NCBI GenBank assembly: GCA_947626045.1
Contig: CANQQS010000010.1
Span: 1-34,498, forward strand
DNA: 34,498 nucleotides
Source of the DNA: an uncultured Clostridia bacterium
GTDB lineage: Bacteria; Bacillota; Clostridia; UBA1381
Reading direction: 5' to 3'
In this document: piece after piece, positions 1 through 7,732 of the stretch
Numbering within the stretch: position 1 is the stretch's first letter
How the letters are laid out: each line of letters starts with the position of its first letter
Made by a program: the position numbers and the translations under genes
Notes under the pieces: model-generated
Database searches by the model: none
Told to the model about the DNA's origin: nothing
The model's input: only the letters and a program-made list of their open reading frames with translations

Positions 1-167
1 CAGCCGCCCTGCTGCGGAGCGCACCAGCCTATGCCGTGCGTAAGACCGGAAATGTCCGTAATTTCCTTAGCCTGTGTCCATTTTCCTTCCTGCGGGATAG
101 GAGCCGGACCGTGATACGCGCCCTTTGCCAAGGGACACATATTCTCTACTTCACTTGAATATTTCAT
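1..167 (-). CDS. N-terminal fragment of a probable iron-sulfur scaffold-like protein
   Basis: The first 55 codons of a gene that runs off the left edge. The start ATG (167-165) has an AGGAG site about 8 bases upstream. The visible part contains MCPLAKGAYHGPAPIP near residue 10 and LTHGIGWCAPQQGG at the end. I recognise these as the conserved N-terminus of a roughly 240-aa Bacillota family usually annotated as an iron-sulfur cluster assembly scaffold-like protein, often found beside a GGGtGRT protein. The two Cys residues (in MCPLAK and GWCAPQQ) are the obvious candidate ligands. It is divergent from perR and has its own promoter at 213-241. The family name is from memory; the rest of the gene is not visible, so function is tentative. 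Confidence 0.55.
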   Translation of the reverse strand, partial: MKYSSEVENMCPLAKGAYHGPAPIPQEGKWTQAKEITDISGLTHGIGWCAPQQGG

Positions 168-212
168 ACTATATACTCCTTTCGTCATTTGCGGAATCCG
201 CTGTTTGTGATA

Positions 213-241
213 ATTATATCATAGATTTGGTAAGACTGCAA
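213..241 (-). promoter_or_regulatory. Promoter of the leftmost minus-strand gene
   Basis: On the minus strand, TTGCAG and TATAAT are separated by exactly 17 bases, about 45 bases upstream of the ATG at 167. A perfect 11-bp palindrome GCGGAATCCGC (191-201) lies just after the expected transcription start and could be an operator or a leader hairpin. Confidence 0.75.
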
Positions 242-305
242 CACAAAAATATGTAAATTTATCCCGCAAATGCAAAAATAACCTCAAAATATAATCTCCC
301 ACATC

Positions 306-334
306 TTGACAAACGGTACAATATGCATTATAAT
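306..334 (+). promoter_or_regulatory. perR promoter, perfect sigma-A type
   Basis: TTGACA (306-311), a 17-base spacer and TATAAT (329-334) form a textbook promoter about 40 bases upstream of the perR ATG. The TTG of the -35 box opens the reading frame at 306, which is why the longer 153-codon version of perR is not accepted. Confidence 0.9.
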
Positions 335-337
335 AGG

Positions 338-350
338 ATTAAGTCTTAAT
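338..350 (+). promoter_or_regulatory. Candidate PerR/Fur-type operator at the perR start site
   Basis: ATTAAG-T-CTTAAT is a perfect 6-1-6 palindrome immediately downstream of the -10 box, where a repressor would block initiation. Its size and AT-rich character resemble PerR boxes (TTATAATnATTATAA type), although it is not an exact match. Autoregulation of perR together with the downstream peroxide-defence gene is inferred. Confidence 0.5.
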
Positions 351-374
351 AGCGATAATGAGAGGGTTTTAACG

Positions 375-767
375 ATGAAGCAGACGCGCGACACAAGGCA
401 GCGGCGGCTGGTGCTGGAAGCGGTGCGGAGCCGCTTAGACCACCCCAGCGCGGACGAGATTTATATGGACGTCCGCGAAAAGGACGATAAAATCAGCCGC
501 GGCACGGTGTACCGAAATCTGAATATTCTCGCGGAAAGCGGCGAAATACTCCATGTCAAGGTTCCCGCTGCTGACAGGTACGATGTGCGGCTCGACAGGC
601 ATTATCACATGTTCTGCGTGGGCTGCGGCACCGTTATTGACGCGCCCGTAAGCTATGAGGAGAGCTTTGACGCGGCGGCGGAGCGTGAGACGGGATTTAA
701 GATAGAGCGTCACAGAACGATATTTGAGGGACTCTGCCCCGAATGCCGGAAAAAAGAAGAAATTTAA
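375..767 (+). CDS. perR: PerR, peroxide-sensing Fur-family repressor (130 aa)
   Basis: Fur-superfamily metalloregulator that in Clostridia represses oxidative-stress genes until H2O2 oxidises its metal-binding histidines. The N-terminal winged helix contains the recognition helix around SRGTVYRNLNIL (residues 41-52). PerR-type regulatory-metal ligands can be placed at His23, Asp70, His76, His78 and Asp89; the Asp in RYD (70) is the feature that separates PerR from Fur. Two CxxC pairs (Cys81/84 and Cys121/124) form the structural zinc site. The ATG at 375 is chosen because the upstream frame begins inside the -35 box and because an AGAGGG site precedes 375. The gene ends 18 bp before the rubrerythrin fusion, so the two are probably one transcript from the 306-334 promoter, matching the common perR-rubrerythrin arrangement. 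Confidence 0.9.
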   Translation: MKQTRDTRQRRLVLEAVRSRLDHPSADEIYMDVREKDDKISRGTVYRNLNILAESGEILHVKVPAADRYDVRLDRHYHMFCVGCGTVIDAPVSYEESFDAAAERETGFKIERHRTIFEGLCPECRKKEEI

Positions 768-785
768 CGTAAAGGAGGAGTGTGT

Positions 786-2867
786 ATGGCAGTTTACAGA
801 TGCAGCGTGTGCGGTGCAATTTACGACGAGGAAAAGGAAGGCAAGCCGTTTTCGGAGCTTAAAGCGTGTCCCGTGTGCGGACAGCCGCCGTCGAAGTTTG
901 TTCGTGTAGACGAGCCGAAACAGGCGGCGGACATTCCGTCATATGACGGGGAGCTTGCGTATGACGCGCGGTTCGCGCGAAGTGACACATCGGCGCGGTA
1001 CATGGCTGAAATTCATGAAATGGCAGTGACGGGGCATTACATCAGCGCGGCTATGGGTACACAGCTTCCGCTGCCGAAGTGGGAGGATATTCTTATTCTC
1101 GGCGCGCAGCTTAACCCGCCGCCGCTGAATGACGGTGACAGCGTTGACACGCGCACGGTTATAGGAAAACACGCGAGGAAGCCTATGGTTCTGGAAAGTC
1201 CCGTGTACATATCGCATATGTCGTTCGGAGCGCTTTCAAAGGAGGTCAAGACGGCTCTTGCGAAGGGTTCGGCTATGGCAAAAACGGCTATGTGCAGCGG
1301 CGAGGGCGGCATACTGCCCGAGGAAAAGGCGGCGGCGTACAAGTACATATTTGAGTACATTCCGAATAAGTACAGCGTCACCGACGAAAATCTCAAAACG
1401 TCCGACGCTATTGAAATTAAAATCGGGCAGGGTACAAAACCCGGTATGGGCGGTCATCTGCCCGGTGAGAAGGTCACGCCAGAGGTCGCCGCGATACGCG
1501 GAAGGAATCCGGGCGAGGATATTCAAAGTCCGAGCAAATTCGCGGAGATAAACTCCAAAGAGGATTTAAAGGCTATGGTCTCAATGCTGCGTGAGCGGTC
1601 GGAGGGCAGACCGATAGGAATTAAAATTGCGGCGGGGCATATTGAAGATGATTTGGAGCACTGCGTATATGCCGAGCCTGACTTTATCACGATTGACGGG
1701 CGCGGCGGCGCGACGGGTTCAAGTCCGTATTTTCTGCGTGAGGCTACGACCGTTCCGACGATTTACGCGCTTGCGCGTGCAAGGAAATATCTCGACAGCG
1801 TAAATTCCGATATTTCGCTCGTCATAACAGGCGGTCTGCGCGTCAGCGCCGATTTCGCAAAGGCGCTCGCTATGGGTGCGGACGCGGTGGCTGTGGCAAG
1901 CGGCGCGCTGATTGCGGCGGCGTGCCAGCAGTACAGAATATGCGGAAGCGGTAAATGTCCCGTCGGCGTCGCGACGCAGGATCCCGAGCTGCGCAAGCGG
2001 CTGAATGTTGACGCGGCGGCGCAGAGAACTGCGAATTATCTAAACGTGTCGCTTGCGGAATTAAAGACGTTCGCGAGAGTGACGGGACACACGTCGGTTC
2101 ACGAACTTTCGCTTGACGACCTCGTAACGACCGACGCGGATATAGCGAAATATACGGGCATAAAGCACGCGGGTGACGCGGCGGTTAATATTAAAAAGGA
2201 GCGTAAAGGTATGAAAAAGTACAGGTGCAAGGTATGCGGTGAAGTGTTTGAAGTACCCGAGGGCGAAACGGCGGTTTGTCCGCTCTGCAAGTCAACGGGA
2301 GATAAATTAGAGGAGGTAAAGGAAATGAAAACAAACAAGTACGCCGGAACACAGACGGAAAAGAACCTTGAGGCGGCGTTCGCGGGCGAGTCTCAGGCGA
2401 GGAACAAGTACACCTATTTTGCGTCGGTCGCGAAGAAGGAGGGCTACGAGCAGATGTCGGCGCTGTTTCTGAAGACCGCCGACAACGAGAAGGAACACGC
2501 GAAAATGTGGTTCAAGGAATTGAACGGTATCGGCAGCACTCCAGAAAATCTGAAGGAAGCGGCTGACGGTGAAAACTACGAGTGGACGGATATGTACGCC
2601 GGTTTCGCGGACACTGCCGAGAAGGAAGGCTTTACGGAGCTTGCGGCTAAATTCCGCGCCGTTGCCGAAATCGAGAAGCATCATGAGGAGCGTTACCGCG
2701 CGCTGCTCAAAAACATCGAGACGGCACAGGTGTTTGAAAAGAGCGAGGTTAAGGTTTGGGAGTGCCGCAACTGCGGTCACATCTGCGTCGGCACAAAAGC
2801 GCCGGAGGTTTGCCCCGTTTGCAATCACCCGCAGAGCTTCTTTGAGGTTCACGCCGAGAATTATTGA
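786..2867 (+). CDS. Rubredoxin / FMN glutamate-synthase-like / rubredoxin / rubrerythrin fusion (693 aa)
   Basis: A multidomain redox protein. Residues 1-40 are a rubredoxin-like knuckle (Cys6, Cys9, Cys28, Cys31). Residues about 80-470 match the FMN-binding domain of glutamate synthase (GltB central region): [38 protein letters not shown], and a C-x5-C-x4-C 3Fe-4S motif before PVGVATQ. Residues 476-513 are a second rubredoxin-like knuckle (Cys481, 484, 498, 501). Residues 514-693 are a rubrerythrin with a diiron four-helix bundle (Glu535 in [14 protein letters not shown] at 568-571) and a C-terminal rubredoxin (CRNC, CPVC). There is no amidotransferase domain, so it is not a complete glutamate synthase. 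ATG 786 follows AAAGGAGG at 7 bases; a GTG at 780 is also possible. Being behind perR, it probably reduces peroxide or O2, with the flavin domain feeding electrons to the diiron site (inference). Good internal ribosome sites lie before codons 476 and 514. Confidence 0.85.
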   Translation: MAVYRCSVCGAIYDEEKEGKPFSELKACPVCGQPPSKFVRVDEPKQAADIPSYDGELAYDARFARSDTSARYMAEIHEMAVTGHYISAAMGTQLPLPKWEDILILGAQLNPPPLNDGDSVDTRTVIGKHARKPMVLESPVYISHMSFGALSKEVKTALAKGSAMAKTAMCSGEGGILPEEKAAAYKYIFEYIPNKYSVTDENLKTSDAIEIKIGQGTKPGMGGHLPGEKVTPEVAAIRGRNPGEDIQSPSKFAEINSKEDLKAMVSMLRERSEGRPIGIKIAAGHIEDDLEHCVYAEPDFITIDGRGGATGSSPYFLREATTVPTIYALARARKYLDSVNSDISLVITGGLRVSADFAKALAMGADAVAVASGALIAAACQQYRICGSGKCPVGVATQDPELRKRLNVDAAAQRTANYLNVSLAELKTFARVTGHTSVHELSLDDLVTTDADIAKYTGIKHAGDAAVNIKKERKGMKKYRCKVCGEVFEVPEGETAVCPLCKSTGDKLEEVKEMKTNKYAGTQTEKNLEAAFAGESQARNKYTYFASVAKKEGYEQMSALFLKTADNEKEHAKMWFKELNGIGSTPENLKEAADGENYEWTDMYAGFADTAEKEGFTELAAKFRAVAEIEKHHEERYRALLKNIETAQVFEKSEVKVWECRNCGHICVGTKAPEVCPVCNHPQSFFEVHAENY
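2196..2213 (+). promoter_or_regulatory. Internal ribosome binding site and ATG at domain joint 1
   Basis: AAGGAG (2196-2201) lies 9 bases before an in-frame ATG (2211) that begins exactly at the second rubredoxin domain ([10 protein letters not shown]). A separate rubredoxin-rubrerythrin polypeptide of 218 aa could be initiated here. Confidence 0.5.
2311..2327 (+). promoter_or_regulatory. Internal ribosome binding site and ATG at domain joint 2
   Basis: AGGAGG (2311-2316) lies 8 bases before an in-frame ATG (2325) that starts the rubrerythrin proper ([10 protein letters not shown]). This is as good as the ribosome site of the whole gene and suggests a fossil or active start for a 180-aa rubrerythrin. 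Confidence 0.6.
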
Positions 2868-2877
2868 TGATATTGTT

Positions 2878-2904
2878 AAAGCCGCGGCATTGCCGCGGCT
2901 TTTT
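2878..2904 (+). terminator. Terminator of the perR-rubrerythrin operon
   Basis: AAAGCCGCGGC and GCCGCGGCTTT form an 11-bp stem with a 3-base loop, followed by TTTT. It also folds on the minus strand and may serve the converging methyltransferase gene. Confidence 0.9.
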
Positions 2905-2928
2905 ACCATGTAAAAAAAGGAAGGTTTG

Positions 2929-3693
2929 TTAATCAGCCGTTCTGACGGCTTTCATTCTTATACGAACGTAATCCGCATACCATTTGCCGTCTTTGTACAG
3001 TGTATTTTTCAGGCTGTCACACGCCGCGTTCTTAATAAATTCTCGTTCCTCCGCATTCTCAACGACCGAAAAGGGGGTTTTTACGAACATATTTATCCAA
3101 TCTTTCAATCCGTTTTCACCTTTCAGTTCCGTCGGTCTGTCAAAAAGGACTGCATATTTCACTCTAAATCCCGAATTTTCCAGAAGCGCGGAATACTCGC
3201 CGATCGTCGGGAAATAAAAAGGCATTTTATAGCAATAGCCGTGCTCGGAGAAGATTTTTGACAAAGCTTCGTGAATAAGCGCATTATTCCCGTAACCGCC
3301 AAACTCAAACACAAACTGTCCGTTTTCTTTTAAGGCTTTATGCACACATTTCAGCATATCCCGCTGCTTATACTTATCAATCCAGTGAAACACGGCATTG
3401 GAAAATACCGCGTCAACAGGCTCTCCCAATGAAAAATTTACGGCGTCGGCTTGTATAAATTCAATATCGGGATAGTTTTTTCCCGCAATGTCCAGAAGTT
3501 CCCGCGACGCGTCAATACCTATTACGTCAAAGCCTTTATCATGCAACACCTTGGTCAGCGCGCCGTTTCCGCACCCCAAATCCAATACCCTGCAGCCTTT
3601 GTCTGCGTCAATCAATTCCGTCAAACTGTTTCCGTATTGATGCACAAAGGAAAAATCCGCGGTGTATTTATCGGCATCCCATTTTATATTCAT
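2929..3693 (-). CDS. Class I SAM-dependent methyltransferase (254 aa)
   Basis: A soluble Rossmann-fold methyltransferase. Motif I is VLDLGCGNGALTKVL near residue 40, motif II ends in the acidic GIDAS, and an acidic EFIQADAVNF and the VFSNAVFHWID segment follow, all typical of the Methyltransf_11/25 group that includes trans-aconitate 2-methyltransferase and many small-molecule enzymes. The start at 3693 (MNIKW) is preferred over a GTG five codons earlier because the GTGGAGG that includes that GTG is the ribosome binding site. It is the last gene of the minus operon, 49 bp after larE. The substrate cannot be read from the sequence. Confidence 0.8.
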   Translation of the reverse strand: MNIKWDADKYTADFSFVHQYGNSLTELIDADKGCRVLDLGCGNGALTKVLHDKGFDVIGIDASRELLDIAGKNYPDIEFIQADAVNFSLGEPVDAVFSNAVFHWIDKYKQRDMLKCVHKALKENGQFVFEFGGYGNNALIHEALSKIFSEHGYCYKMPFYFPTIGEYSALLENSGFRVKYAVLFDRPTELKGENGLKDWINMFVKTPFSVVENAEEREFIKNAACDSLKNTLYKDGKWYADYVRIRMKAVRTAD

Positions 3694-3742
3694 TTTCGCA
3701 ACCTCCACGCTTTAGCCGCCTCAAAAATCAGCGCGGCAATTT

Positions 3743-4540
3743 TTATTTTTCTATCGTTTCGTTCATACTGCCCGTTCTGTAGCCGCCGAGGTCGAGCGAC
3801 ACATACGTAAATCCGAGCGATTTAAGATATTCGTGAACCCTTGCGGACACTTCAAGCATTTCGGGGAATTGATCTTTTAAAATTTCAACGCGCGCCATGC
3901 GTCCGTGAATACGCACGCGCGACTGCGTGAAGCCCAGTCCGCGCAGAAACCGCTCCGCCTCGCCCACCATGCCGAGCTTTTCCTCGGTTATAGTCTCGCC
4001 GTATACGAACCGCGACGCGAGACAGGCATAAGAGGGTTTGTCCCACGTGTCAAGTCCCAGTTCCTTCGACAGCGCGCGTATCTCGTTTTTGGAGAGATTG
4101 GCATGGCGAAGCGGACTTTTTATGCCCAGCTCCGCGACAGCCGCAAGCCCCGGGCGGTAATCGCCCGTATCGTCGGTGTTCGAGCCTTCCGCAATGTTTT
4201 GTATGCCGAGTTTTTCCGCTTCGCCGCGCATTTTCGTAAACAGCGCGGTTTTGCAGAGATAGCAGCGGTTTTCGGGATTTTGGGCGAATCCGTCCACGGT
4301 AAACGGCTCAAAGTCAACCGTAATCTGCCTTATCCCCTCTTTTTTGCAAAACAGCGCCGCCTCGTCCGTCTCGCTTTGCGGAAAAAGACACGACCTCGCC
4401 GTTACGGCGACGCACCCGTCACCGAGCGCGTCATGCGCCGCTTTTAAAAGAAGCGTCGAGTCCACGCCGCCCGAAAACGCGACGGCGGCTGTTTTCAGGG
4501 ATTTTATGTATTCCGTGAGCGCGTTATATTTTTCGTTCAT
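3743..4540 (-). CDS. larE: LarE-like ATP-dependent sacrificial sulfur transferase (265 aa)
   Basis: PP-loop ATP pyrophosphatase related to LarE, which adenylates pyridinium dicarboxylate and donates cysteine sulfur during synthesis of the nickel-pincer cofactor of lactate racemase. The PP-loop SGGVDS is at residues 23-28. The PSYACLASRF motif holds Cys173, at the position of the sacrificial Cys176 of Lactiplantibacillus plantarum LarE. An extra NRCYLCKT pair (Cys93, Cys96) is present. The ATG at 4540 follows an AGGGGA site; a TTG eight codons earlier is less likely. The gene starts 25 bp after the GH2 gene. No larA, larB or larC lies in the window, so its client may be elsewhere, or this may be another sulfur transferase of the same family. 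Confidence 0.85.
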   Translation of the reverse strand: MNEKYNALTEYIKSLKTAAVAFSGGVDSTLLLKAAHDALGDGCVAVTARSCLFPQSETDEAALFCKKEGIRQITVDFEPFTVDGFAQNPENRCYLCKTALFTKMRGEAEKLGIQNIAEGSNTDDTGDYRPGLAAVAELGIKSPLRHANLSKNEIRALSKELGLDTWDKPSYACLASRFVYGETITEEKLGMVGEAERFLRGLGFTQSRVRIHGRMARVEILKDQFPEMLEVSARVHEYLKSLGFTYVSLDLGGYRTGSMNETIEK

Positions 4541-4565
4541 TGCAATGTCCCCTTCACGGCTCAAT

Positions 4566-6953
4566 TTATTTCGATATGACGCTGATCGCGCCTTCCTTAA
4601 GTCCGTCTGACACGGCTGTTACCGCTATTTCACCCACCGTGTCGGCTCTCACGAGCAGCTGGCATTTGCCGTTAAACGCACGGCGCGTGTTTGTTTTTTC
4701 GCTGTCGTGGTCGGCGGGGTTGCCGTTGCCCGTGCCGAGAAGCTTGCCGCCGCTTATTTCAAAGCGTATTTTATTGTCGGCGGTCGGGACGGTATCGCCA
4801 TTTTTGTCGGTTATATCCACATTTATTATAGCCGTATCACCGACGTTGATCTCATCCTTGTACGCGCTTAATTTTACCGCGCACGGCTCGCCCGTCGGCT
4901 TTATAATATCCTCGGCGGTCTTTTGTCCGTTTTTGTATCCGACAGCCTTTATTTCGCCCGTTTCGTAAGTCACGTTTTCCCACGCAAGGTACCAGTTTCT
5001 TTCCATCGGCTTTTTGCCGCAGCTTTTGCCGTTTACGAAAAGCTCGACCTCGTCGAGGTTACTGTAGCAGTAAAAGTTTACCGTTTCGCCCGTCGCAAAG
5101 CCGCTTCGCGGAAATAGGTGAAGCACAGTTTCGTCCGTCCACCATGATTTATAGTAGTAGTAATTATCCTTCTCAAAGCCGCAGTAATCGAAAATGCCGA
5201 ACTGCGAATACACCGCCGGATAGCCGAGCGGCGTAGGCTCTCCGCGATAGTCAAAGCCCGTCCAAATGAAAATTCCCGAAAGGTACGGACGCTCCGCGAA
5301 ATATTTCCACTCATTCTCGGCTATGTCCTTTTTAACCGCCTTAATGCCGCTTTTTACCTTGCTTTCGTTGTCCGCGTCAAGCACGTAATACTGACCTTTG
5401 CTCTCGTCGGTAGCGTAGCAGCCGCGCGTGCCGCTGTTCGACGACGCTTCTGTGATGATAACGGGCTGGCTCGGCACTCTCTCGTGGTAATCGTCCCACG
5501 CGAGCTTGTTATAGTTAAAGCCCATAACGTCAAGATGCTTCGTCACGCCGATATACGGTTCGGCATTGTCGTAGCGCCGCTCGCCGTCCCAGCACACGAC
5601 AGCCGACGTGACGGGGCGCGTTGGGTCGAGCTTTTTGATTTCCGCTATCATGGTACGCGTCGCGCGCGCCGTTTCGGGGCGGTGCTGCGAGAATATTTCC
5701 TCGTTGCCTATGCCCCACAGGAATATTGAGGGGTGGTTCCTGTCGCGCTTTACCATCGCCCTTATGCTTTCGATGTCCTCCGGCGCGGCGGACATGCGGC
5801 GCGTTTCCTCGAATACGAGCATACCGAGTCTGTCGCATATGTCGAGAAGCTCCGGCGGCGCGGGGTAGTGCGAGCTTCTGACCGCGTTTGATCCCATGCT
5901 CTTCATTTGCTTAACGCGGTATTCGTTCACGCTGTCGGGAACGGCGATACCCGCGCCGGCGTGGTCGTAGTGGCAGCACAAGCCCTGTATGCGGATATGT
6001 CTGCCGTTCAGGTAAAAGCCGCTGGCACAGTCGAAGCGCATATCCCTTATTCCGAAGCTTACCTCGTATTCGTCGCAAACGGTTTCTTCCAAGCACAAAC
6101 GAATGACCGCGCTGTATAGGTACGGATCGTCCAGATCCCACAGCGTAACATTATCGAGCTTGATCTCGCCCGAATACCGCGCGCCGTCCCATGCGTCAAG
6201 CGATACGCTTCCGTCGTTTCGAGCGATCGTGTTTCCGCCGCCGTCCTTTATTTCTACCTCGATGCGTACGGATTTTTCTTCAAAGCTTCTGTTTAGAATA
6301 TCGACGTTTATTTTTACGCGCGCCGTGCCGTTCGTTAAATCGGGCGGCGCTGTAACAGACACGCCCCACGGCTCTATATGTATGCTGTCAACGATTTCAA
6401 CGCGCACCGAACGGTATATGCCGCCGCCCTCGTACCACCAGCCCTCGCGCTCGGACGCGTCTACGCGCACGGCTATCATGTTTTCGCCGACATTTAAAAA
6501 ATCGGTAATGTCATAGTAAAATCCGCCGTAGCCGCTCGCGTGCGTTCCGACGTAGTACTCGTTCACGTAAAGAACGCTGCCGCGGTAAACGCCGTCGAAG
6601 AAAATATATACGCGCTTTTCGTCAAGATCGTCGGCTATCGCGAGCTTCTTCCTGTACCACGCGACGCCGCCCTCTATACAGCCGCCCGCGAACAGTCGGC
6701 TCCCGATGCTCTCCATTTCGGGAATATCGCGCATATCGGAGTTTTGGGAGCTTTTAAAGCAGTATTCCTTTTCGGGCAGGAAATCGTGCGGCAAATCGAC
6801 GCTTCGCCACGCGGAGTCGTCAAAGTTAAGTGCAGCCGCGCCCTTGAAGTGCGCCCGCGCCTTTGCGCCGCCCCAGCCGTCGGTCGGCTTTTTCGGAGCA
6901 ATATCACCCTCGAAAAATTTCCAGCCGTCGTTTAATTTAATAATTTTTCTCAT
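4566..6953 (-). CDS. Glycoside hydrolase family 2 (beta-galactosidase/glucuronidase-like), 795 aa
   Basis: Retaining exo-glycosidase. Order: jelly-roll sugar-binding domain (about 1-190, with AWYRKKL and WWYEGGGIYRSV), Ig-like domain (190-300), TIM barrel (300-600) and two C-terminal Ig-like domains (610-795, including a DUF4982-type part with VELFVNGKSCGKK). The acid/base is Glu418 in WGIGNEE and the nucleophile is Glu502 in VIITEASS; SMGSNAVRSSHYP (352-364) is a typical family 2 signature. No signal peptide is present, so it acts in the cytoplasm on imported oligosaccharides. The AAGGAG ribosome site overlaps the stop region of the upstream cupin gene 11 bp away. Sugar specificity (galactose or glucuronate) is not decidable by eye. 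Confidence 0.9.
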   Translation of the reverse strand: MRKIIKLNDGWKFFEGDIAPKKPTDGWGGAKARAHFKGAAALNFDDSAWRSVDLPHDFLPEKEYCFKSSQNSDMRDIPEMESIGSRLFAGGCIEGGVAWYRKKLAIADDLDEKRVYIFFDGVYRGSVLYVNEYYVGTHASGYGGFYYDITDFLNVGENMIAVRVDASEREGWWYEGGGIYRSVRVEIVDSIHIEPWGVSVTAPPDLTNGTARVKINVDILNRSFEEKSVRIEVEIKDGGGNTIARNDGSVSLDAWDGARYSGEIKLDNVTLWDLDDPYLYSAVIRLCLEETVCDEYEVSFGIRDMRFDCASGFYLNGRHIRIQGLCCHYDHAGAGIAVPDSVNEYRVKQMKSMGSNAVRSSHYPAPPELLDICDRLGMLVFEETRRMSAAPEDIESIRAMVKRDRNHPSIFLWGIGNEEIFSQHRPETARATRTMIAEIKKLDPTRPVTSAVVCWDGERRYDNAEPYIGVTKHLDVMGFNYNKLAWDDYHERVPSQPVIITEASSNSGTRGCYATDESKGQYYVLDADNESKVKSGIKAVKKDIAENEWKYFAERPYLSGIFIWTGFDYRGEPTPLGYPAVYSQFGIFDYCGFEKDNYYYYKSWWTDETVLHLFPRSGFATGETVNFYCYSNLDEVELFVNGKSCGKKPMERNWYLAWENVTYETGEIKAVGYKNGQKTAEDIIKPTGEPCAVKLSAYKDEINVGDTAIINVDITDKNGDTVPTADNKIRFEISGGKLLGTGNGNPADHDSEKTNTRRAFNGKCQLLVRADTVGEIAVTAVSDGLKEGAISVISK

Positions 6954-6964
6954 GCAGAGTCTCC

Positions 6965-7714
6965 TTAAAGTTTGCCGTATTCCTCATCGCTTACCGGTTC
7001 AAGCCATTCGTTTGAGCCGTTTTCGCCCGGCACTTCTATTGCGAGGTGCGAGAACCAACTGTCTTTTGCCGCGCCATGCCAGTGTTTTACGCCAACGGGA
7101 ATGTTCACGCAGTCGCCCGGCTTCATTTCTATTGCGTCCTTTCCCCATTCCTGGTAATAACCGCGTCCGCCGACGCATATAAGTATTTGACCGCCGCCTT
7201 TATCGGCATGATGAATGTGCCAGTTGTTGTGGCAGCCGGGTTCAAACGTGACGTTGAAAATTCCTACCTGCTCCGACGATACGGGCGCGAGGTAGCTTTG
7301 TCCGCTGAAATACTGCGCGAAGCCGTCGTTCGGCGCGCCTATCGGGAACAAAATCGTATTCTGGTATTTGTCCTTTTCGCTCGCTTCCTCGTCCTTCCAC
7401 ACGTCTGTTGCGAGGCGGAACACAGCCCACGCTTTGGGCCAGCCTACGTAAAAAGCAGCGTGAGTGATGATCGCCGCAATTTCCGCGCGCGTAACGCCGT
7501 GCGCCTTCGCGTTTTCGAGGTGATACGTCAGCGACGAGTCGGTAATTCCCGATGACATCAGCGCGACAACGGTAATAATGCAGCGCGTTTTTAAGTCGAT
7601 GTCCTCGTTGTTCCAGTTTTCGCCGAACAGAACATCGTCGTTAAAGTGCGCGAAATCGGGCGCAAATTTGCCGAGGCTGTCCCTGCCTGCCGTTTGTACA
7701 ATTTTCTTGCTCAT
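6965..7714 (-). CDS. Carboxymuconolactone decarboxylase-like domain fused to a cupin (249 aa)
   Basis: Residues about 15-110 resemble the carboxymuconolactone decarboxylase/AhpD fold (TRCIITVVALMSSG, HLENAKAHGVTRAEIAAIITHAAFYVGWPKA), without the AhpD CxxC pair. Residues about 150-230 are a cupin barrel with metal ligands His166 and His168 (HNNWHIHH), Gln176 and His211/213 (VGVKHWHG). Such two-domain proteins are common in bacterial sugar and aromatic catabolic clusters, but their reactions are mostly unassigned. It lies 11 bp upstream of the GH2 gene and 18 bp downstream of the YczE-like gene, in one transcript. An AGGAGG site precedes the ATG. A lactonase or isomerase-like role in sugar handling is only a guess. 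Confidence 0.8.
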   Translation of the reverse strand: MSKKIVQTAGRDSLGKFAPDFAHFNDDVLFGENWNNEDIDLKTRCIITVVALMSSGITDSSLTYHLENAKAHGVTRAEIAAIITHAAFYVGWPKAWAVFRLATDVWKDEEASEKDKYQNTILFPIGAPNDGFAQYFSGQSYLAPVSSEQVGIFNVTFEPGCHNNWHIHHADKGGGQILICVGGRGYYQEWGKDAIEMKPGDCVNIPVGVKHWHGAAKDSWFSHLAIEVPGENGSNEWLEPVSDEEYGKL

Positions 7715-7732
7715 TGTAATTCCTCCTAAATT

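Noticed and set aside
306-374. Longer perR starting at the TTG at 306
   Set aside because: The TTG is part of the TTGACA -35 box, and the added residues have no similarity to the Fur family; ATG 375 fits the family and has a ribosome site.
786-2867. Complete glutamate synthase large subunit
   Set aside because: Only the FMN/3Fe-4S domain is present; the N-terminal glutamine amidotransferase and C-terminal beta-helix domains are missing.
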